DNA of 64,000 nucleotides from Asticcacaulis sp. YBE204 (GTDB lineage Bacteria; Pseudomonadota; Alphaproteobacteria; Caulobacterales; Caulobacteraceae). Shown here piece after piece: positions 59,938-64,000 of this stretch (position 1 is its first letter; each line of letters opens with the position of its first letter). Where the stretch lies: NCBI RefSeq assembly GCF_000495855.1, contig NZ_AWGF01000005.1, forward strand, positions 62,001-126,000, written 5' to 3'. A model generated the notes under the pieces. The model made no database searches. It had not been told where the DNA came from and saw only the letters and a list, made by a program, of their open reading frames with translations. The translations under genes and the position numbers were made by a program.

Positions 59938-60704
59938 TCTTATTAAAAAAGAGGTTACAGAGTTAAACCCTGAAAAATGGGAAAAATATGATTATATAAC
60001 ATGTGCTTATCTTCGAGCGACGTCCCTGATAGCACGAGGGTTTCGCCCCCGATGCCACGAGCCGCCGGTCCCCGATAGTACGAGCCAAACGACACCTGAA
60101 AACACGAGCCGAAATGTAAGTTATTCACAGCCTGTGCATAAATAGTTTAACGCGCTGAAATGCTGGACTTTATTTTACATCCTGACTTGACCGTTTTCTC
60201 AATTAGAGTCCCTCTAACCCCGAATCGGCCCCTGAAAACACGAGGCGGCGCAACCGATGACCAAAAAGGCTTTGCAGCGGTACCGGCCCCTGAAAACACG
60301 ATAACGGGCTCTCATAAGTCTTTAAATATGTGTGTTTTTTACCGCTTAAGTGTCGGCGGTCGAAAAGACTAGCCCGACGCCCCTAAAAACACGAGTGTGC
60401 TCGCGACTGCGACGGTTGACCTGCGGCAAGGGCCGCCCCTGAAAACACAAGATTGTACTTGAGAGAAAGTGAACGAAATCAGTATCTAAGCCAAAGACCT
60501 TGGTCCATTTGACTCCGTTGGTCGCCCGGCCCCTGAAAACACGAGTGAATCACCGAGGTAGACGCGTCCAAAACAGGTGTTTTGACGCATATCTGGCGTT
60601 TAAACCTTGGTTCGTTGATCAGTGAATCTTTCTGACTCTAAATCGAAATTTCATCCTCGTTGAAGTTTCAGTTCAGAATTGAAGAGCGGCCCCTGAAAAC
60701 ACGA
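59938..60704 (+). other. oriV: Plasmid replication origin (oriV) with iterons and DnaA boxes
   Basis: An AT-rich stretch (59938-60000) is followed by four related 15-mers at 60024, 60047, 60070 and 60094, spaced 23, 23 and 24 bp (for example CCCTGATAGCACGAG and ACCTGAAAACACGAG). Two perfect DnaA boxes in inverted orientation, TTATTCACA (60121-60129) and TGTGCATAA (60133-60141), come next. Six further copies of CCCCTGAAAACACGA lie at 60229, 60287, 60380 (one change), 60436 (one change), 60530 and 60690, irregularly spaced up to the repA stop. The layout fits an iteron-controlled replicon with RepA encoded alongside. No gene was seen in this 1-kb stretch. Confidence 0.85.
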
Positions 60705-60712
60705 GCGGTTCG

Positions 60713-61681
60713 TCAGCGTTTCGCCGTGCGCGGGGATTTCCCGCTATCTATCAATGCCTGACGTGCGTCCTCACGACCCAAACGCTCCAGACGCTCCGTA
60801 TCAGCCTGCAATTTTTTGGCCTCGATCTGCACCTCCTGGATCTTGCGATCAATGAAATGGACGGCGGGCGTTCCGTCTTGCAATTCAGTCAAGGTCATCT
60901 GGTAGCGCGGCAGGTTATTCTCCTTGACGGCGCGCTTTAGCATCTCGTTGAATTTTTTAACTGAGGAGTCGCTGCCCGTTTTCATGTGCAGGGTTGGAAA
61001 ACCGCAGGTCCAGCCTGCCGTCTGCGCGCCGGCATGTTTGCGGGCAATTCGGTACAGCGCCCGATCAAGACCGCTCGTGAGCATGAAGTATTCGCGATCA
61101 AGTGTCAGAACGTTGTCGGTTTTCAGAATGGCGTCGTGAATCCACATCGGCAAGGAAAGCGAAATCGACTTCACATTGGCGATTTCGTCGGGGGTATTTA
61201 TGTTCCCCTCCCCCTGGAATTCGGATAACCAGCTGAAACTGGCGAACTGTTTGCCTCGCGCCCTGATATTGGTCTCGACTGACGTGTGTCGAAGTCGATT
61301 TATGGCCTCGAACAGGCGCCGATATTCCGTACCACTGACGCCGCGCGCGATACCGCGCAGAATCTCATGCGGTGTCGTGTAAATCGTTCGAGAGTCGAAA
61401 TTACTGCCCCTCGCCTTCTCCGCCACGACCTTGCTGATGCACCAGATGAGGATGTCATGGTCCCAAATCGTCGCCATGCCGTAATCGGGGTGTGGCAGGA
61501 CGCGAACGAAGACCTGTTTGTCGTCGCTGACATAGTCGATGGGTTTATTGCGTTTGCGTTTGGAAAGAGAGAAAAAGGGTCTCTCCATCATCGTCCGCTC
61601 CTCTTTCGGGGAATAGTCGATGATGTCCTGAACAAACAGGTCACCCATGGGATAAGGATCTGGCCGCTTATTACTTGCCAT
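60713..61681 (-). CDS. repA: Plasmid replication initiator RepA
   Basis: 322-aa initiator of the alphaproteobacterial RPA family. Recognisable blocks are YPMGDLFVQDIIDYSPKEER, ERPFFSLSKRKR, IDYVSDDKQVFVRVLPHPDY, GMATIWDHDILIWCISKVVA, TTPHEILRGIARGVSGTEYR and LTSGLDRALYRIARKHAGAQ. The protein would bind the iterons next to its own stop codon and melt the origin with DnaA. The start codon overlaps the stop of the small par gene upstream by one base, so initiator synthesis is coupled to the partition operon. A coiled, charged tail (EAKKLQADTERLERLGREDA) ends the protein. Confidence 0.93.
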   Translation of the reverse strand: MASNKRPDPYPMGDLFVQDIIDYSPKEERTMMERPFFSLSKRKRNKPIDYVSDDKQVFVRVLPHPDYGMATIWDHDILIWCISKVVAEKARGSNFDSRTIYTTPHEILRGIARGVSGTEYRRLFEAINRLRHTSVETNIRARGKQFASFSWLSEFQGEGNINTPDEIANVKSISLSLPMWIHDAILKTDNVLTLDREYFMLTSGLDRALYRIARKHAGAQTAGWTCGFPTLHMKTGSDSSVKKFNEMLKRAVKENNLPRYQMTLTELQDGTPAVHFIDRKIQEVQIEAKKLQADTERLERLGREDARQALIDSGKSPRTAKR

Positions 61682-61971
61682 CAGCGCGTCTTACTCTTGC
61701 TGGCCTCATATTCGTCCATGAGGATTTCAATGAATTCGCCTAAACGATAACGCTCGGCTTTCGCCATAGCGCGGAAGCGTTCGAGCACGTGCTCGGGTCC
61801 TTTCACGTTCATCTGGCTATCGGTGGACGCCTCCCGGCTCGGGAACGCCGCGACCTTATCGATCGCTTTTCGGGTCGCGACCGTTGACGGCTTCGGGGTA
61901 CTGGGTATTGACGCGGGCGCGTCAAAGTCGGAAAGGTCGTCGAAGTTCAAAGGCTTACGAGCATCGGACAT
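61681..61971 (-). CDS. Small ParB-like centromere-binding protein
   Basis: 96 aa, between parA and repA with start and stop codons overlapping both neighbours. The N-terminal half is flexible and polar (NFDDLSDFDAPASIPSTPKP), and the C-terminal third, MNVKGPEHVLERFRAMAKAE then RYRLGEFIEILMDEYEASK, has the beta-helix-helix rhythm of a ribbon-helix-helix protein. Size and gene order match the second gene of type Ib partition operons (ParG, or ParB of Agrobacterium plasmid pTAR, from memory). It is the best candidate to bind the decamer array upstream of parA. Confidence 0.72.
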   Translation of the reverse strand: MSDARKPLNFDDLSDFDAPASIPSTPKPSTVATRKAIDKVAAFPSREASTDSQMNVKGPEHVLERFRAMAKAERYRLGEFIEILMDEYEASKSKTR

Positions 61972-62660
61972 TAGGCCACCTGTTGAGCTTTCTCGCGATT
62001 GGCACGCAACTTCGCGATGATTTCGGCTGTAAATGCTTCGACGTTGCGCTGGGCGGCGTCGAGGTTGTTGACGTCTTTAGAACTCATGGTGCGAATGGAG
62101 CCCCCGACGGCGAACATTGCAGAATAGGCATCGCGCTCGAAGATTTCCGTTTTGAACGTGTCTATCTTGGGATTGTCGCGGAACTGCTGGGAAATAAATC
62201 GCGCTGTACGGGACTTGGCGACCACTTTTGACTGGGTGAAGAGTACCGCATACGGAATGTCTCTTCGGTTCGCCTTCATATCCCGGTGAATTTCCTTGAT
62301 AACATCAAGAGCTGCCAGCGCGTCTTGCTGCTGTTCCTTCGCCGGCACGACCACAAGGTCCGATTGGGACATGGCGTAGCTCATGAGGCGCGACGCGGTG
62401 CCTTCGAGGTCAATAATGACAAAGGTGGATTGTTCGACCGCCGCTTCGATTTCATCGAGGATGGTTTTCTCAGATTCGTTCGTCACCACGGTCAGGTTCT
62501 CGGGAACACCCGTGAGCGTCGCCCAGGTTGTGATCGGGTGACGGGGGTCGGCGTCGATAATCGTTACCCGTTTTGTGTTTGCCAGCTCGCAGGCGAGCAG
62601 AAGCGCACTGGTCGTTTTCCCGGATCCGCCCTTACTGTTGGCAAATGAAATAACAGCCAT
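61971..62660 (-). CDS. parA: ParA-family partition ATPase
   Basis: 229-aa deviant Walker ATPase that moves plasmid copies apart. Walker A is SKGGSGKTTSA (Lys10 and the GKTT lysine), A' is IDADPRHPITTW and Walker B is FVIIDLEGTAS. There is no N-terminal helix-turn-helix, so this is the short type Ib class whose operon is usually repressed by the small partner protein. AAGGAGG lies five bases before the ATG. First gene of parA-parB-repA, and directly downstream of the 390-bp decamer array. Confidence 0.92.
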   Translation of the reverse strand: MAVISFANSKGGSGKTTSALLLACELANTKRVTIIDADPRHPITTWATLTGVPENLTVVTNESEKTILDEIEAAVEQSTFVIIDLEGTASRLMSYAMSQSDLVVVPAKEQQQDALAALDVIKEIHRDMKANRRDIPYAVLFTQSKVVAKSRTARFISQQFRDNPKIDTFKTEIFERDAYSAMFAVGGSIRTMSSKDVNNLDAAQRNVEAFTAEIIAKLRANREKAQQVA

Positions 62661-62702
62661 ATTGGCCTCCTTTTATGCGGACTGTGGTCCGATTCTGCAC
62701 TC

Positions 62703-63093
62703 GGTACCAGACGGTACCCTCAGGTAGCTCCAGATACTATACTCTAGGGTATAGTACGGTACGGTATCATAGCCCAAGGTACCCATCGGTACTTCGGAGT
62801 ACCCAAAGATACTTAACGATAGGTTACTATACCCGGGGCTACCTGTTGGTAGCTGAAGATATCTCAAAATACCAAAATCTACCCTCCGGTACCAACAGAT
62901 ACGGTACCTGTAGGTACCTCGAAATACCCTGCGGTACCACTAGATACCGTAAGATACCCGAAAATATCGAAAGGTACTATACCCTCAGATATCTGACGAT
63001 ATCTTAAGGTACGGACAGATACCGTTCGATACCACACGGTACCTTGAGATAGCGTCGAGTATTCTAAGATACCTACAGGTATCGCTCGATTCT
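62703..63093. repeat. parS: Array of 40 phased GRTAYC-type hexamers, putative parS centromere and par operator
   Basis: Hexamers centred on TA, most often GGTACC, GATACC, GGTATC or GATATC, recur every 10 bp with four variable bases between. Starts run 62703-62763 (7 units), then a 15-bp step, 62778-62898 (13 units), a 5-bp step, 62903-62973 (8 units), a 5-bp step, and 62978-63088 (12 units). The central TA is kept in 39 of 40 units. The last unit and a few others (TCTAGG, AGTATT) are degenerate. The array ends 43 bp before parA, where a centromere that doubles as operator lies in type Ib systems. Binding by the 96-aa protein is inferred. Confidence 0.85.
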
Positions 63094-63398
63094 CACAGAA
63101 CGTCACGGAGATCGTCTATTTGCATCCAAATTGCGCACAATGATCTGTTTTCTAACGATAATAGCTATCGTCTTTCAAGCACCTTCCGGCGATATTCCCT
63201 TAAGTGCACCACCTGGGATTACAGACCTTGGCTCGGCGCCATCCCAGGAGAGGCGTTCACCACGTGCCCGCGATAATGGAAATACAAATTTTGATAGTCA
63301 ACCCATAATTGCTATTGACGCGCGTAATACGATTATCATAGCGTGACGCTGCAACGCCAATTTGCACACATTTAACCCTCCCTCTCCAGGAGATCATT
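63094..63398. promoter_or_regulatory. Divergent region upstream of the virB operon
   Basis: About 300 bp between the decamer array and virB2. It contains ACGATA-ATAGC-TATCGT (63155-63171) and AGCGTGACGCT (63340-63350), both perfect inverted repeats suited to repressor binding, and TTGACG at 63315 without a well-spaced -10. A 68-codon plus frame from ATG 63140 begins with a hydrophobic stretch (MICFLTIIAIVFQAPSGDIP) but has no ribosome site, so it is not called as a gene. Confidence 0.4.
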
Positions 63399-63704
63399 AT
63401 GGTAACGCGACTCCAGACGCGTTCGGCCAAGCGCGCCCCCTTGGCTCTGAGCGTCGCCCTTTCCCCTGTAATGGCAGTGATATCGACGCCTGCGTTCGCG
63501 CAGATCGAGAAACTGACGACCGTGCTCGACAACGTTAAGTCAGCGCTGCTCGGCGTCGGGGTGGTCGTCTTCACCATCATGATCGCCTGGGCCGGCTATA
63601 AAATGGGGTTCCAGCACGCCAAGTGGTCGGAGGTCTCCAACATCGTCATCGGCGCCGTCCTGGTCGGCGGCGCCGCCGCCATCGCTGGCTGGCTGATCAA
63701 CTGA
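63399..63704 (+). CDS. virB2: VirB2/TrbC-like conjugative pilin
   Basis: 101-aa pilin precursor of a type IV secretion system. A long signal (APLALSVALSPVMAVISTPAFAQ) precedes the mature pilin with two transmembrane helices (ALLGVGVVVFTIMIAWAGYK and VIGAVLVGGAAAIAGWLIN) joined by a short basic loop, the TrbC/VirB2 fold. AGGAG lies six bases upstream of the ATG. It overlaps the virB3 start and so begins the transfer operon running out of the window. Confidence 0.9.
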   Translation: MVTRLQTRSAKRAPLALSVALSPVMAVISTPAFAQIEKLTTVLDNVKSALLGVGVVVFTIMIAWAGYKMGFQHAKWSEVSNIVIGAVLVGGAAAIAGWLIN

Positions 63705-64000
63705 TGGAACCCTACCGCGACCCGATATTCAAAGGCTGCACGCGACCGCCGATGTTCTTCGGCGTGCCGCTGATAGCCTTCCTGGCCACCACGGGTGCGT
63801 TCCTCGTGGTGGCGATGTGGCTGCTCTACCTCGTGAGTGGGTATGCCAGTCTGGTCCTCGCGGTTATCTATGTGCCGCTCGTCATTGCCATGCGCGAAAT
63901 CACCCGACGGGACGATCAGCGTCTGCGCCAGATGTTCATGCGCCTGCGCATGCGGCACCGGCACGGGAAGGGGAGGGCACTTTGGGGCGCTATCTCCTTC
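63704..64000 (+). CDS. virB3: VirB3-like type IV secretion protein (partial, right edge)
   Basis: Starts with the typical MEPYRDPIFKGCTRPPMFFG and has two close hydrophobic segments (VPLIAFLATTGAFLVVAMWL and SGYASLVLAVIYVPLVIAM), then a basic stretch RQMFMRLRMRHRHGKGRALW. VirB3 is an inner-membrane protein needed for pilus assembly. The ATG overlaps the last base of the virB2 stop (TGATG). Ninety-nine codons are visible without a stop; the rest lies outside the window. The length is about that of a complete VirB3, so the end should be near. Confidence 0.87.
   Translation, partial: MEPYRDPIFKGCTRPPMFFGVPLIAFLATTGAFLVVAMWLLYLVSGYASLVLAVIYVPLVIAMREITRRDDQRLRQMFMRLRMRHRHGKGRALWGAISF

Noticed and set aside
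62703-63093. CRISPR array
   Set aside because: The units are 10 bp with a 6-bp core and no 20-40-bp spacers, and no cas gene is nearby; it fits a partition site.
62675-63106. Plus and minus frames rich in Tyr, Gly and Thr across the decamer array
   Set aside because: They are translations of the 10-bp repeat; no ribosome site and no plausible fold.
63140-63346. Small plus-strand gene before virB2 with hydrophobic start
   Set aside because: No ribosome site and Ser/Pro/Arg-rich low-quality tail; it overlaps likely operator palindromes.
1-64000. Insertion sequences, tRNA or rRNA genes, attachment sites
   Set aside because: No transposase, integrase or structured RNA gene was recognised on either strand; the mosaic structure must have arisen without a visible element in this window.

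Overview
The window looks like one end of a large alphaproteobacterial plasmid, most likely from Caulobacteraceae (Asticcacaulis or Caulobacter type). This is inferred from the very large TonB-dependent receptors that flank secreted glycosidases, a RepA/ParA/small-ParB replicon with a VirB-type pilus start, and an accessory set (Toprim primase, giant ParB, strawberry-notch protein, ArdC, ArdB, DUF2493, DUF4326) typical of alphaproteobacterial plasmids. No chromosomal housekeeping gene, rRNA or tRNA was seen.

Layout. 1-38.3 kb is a polysaccharide utilisation region for rhamnogalacturonan I with galactan and arabinogalactan side chains. It holds rhamnogalacturonan lyases of families PL4 (cut by the left edge) and PL11; beta-galactosidases of GH2 (two), GH35 (two, one carrying a DUF5597-type domain) and GH42 (a tandem pair); three GH43 enzymes, one resembling exo-beta-1,3-galactanase; three TonB-dependent receptors; a sugar:proton symporter; a FadR-type GntR regulator; D-galactonate dehydratase (DgoD); an SDR dehydrogenase that may make galactonate precursor; and a small periplasmic EF-hand protein. 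The inferred flow is lysis of the backbone and trimming of side chains at the surface or in the periplasm, uptake by TonB receptors and the symporter, then oxidation of galactose to galactonate and dehydration by DgoD. Three minus-strand units share a 35-bp promoter-like element (4782, 35498, 38415) that resembles an ECF-sigma promoter.

38.3-43.7 kb is a junction. It has a decayed carbohydrate-binding-module remnant, a LuxR-HTH/membrane-protein cassette on the plus strand, an XRE regulator, a MobC-relaxase pair, and an IncP-like nic sequence just upstream of mobC. 43.7-59.7 kb is a mostly minus-strand accessory region: ssb, ArdB, a DUF6927-like protein, paralogous plasmid proteins, DUF2493, a truncated Fic protein, a PemK/MazF-type toxin-antitoxin pair, DUF4326, ArdC, strawberry-notch methylase/helicase, a 680-aa ParB-like protein and a Toprim primase. 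Seven of its genes or gene remnants are preceded by the same purine-rich leader motif. 59.8-62.7 kb is the replicon: AT-rich DNA, four iterons at 23-24 bp spacing, two inverted DnaA boxes, dispersed iterons, then repA, a small ParB-like gene and parA. 62.70-63.09 kb is an array of 40 GRTAYC-type hexamers on a 10-bp repeat, interrupted only by 5-bp phase jumps, probably the centromere and operator of the par operon. The window ends in virB2 and the start of virB3, so a type IV secretion operon probably continues to the right. The whole reads as a mobile catabolic plasmid.
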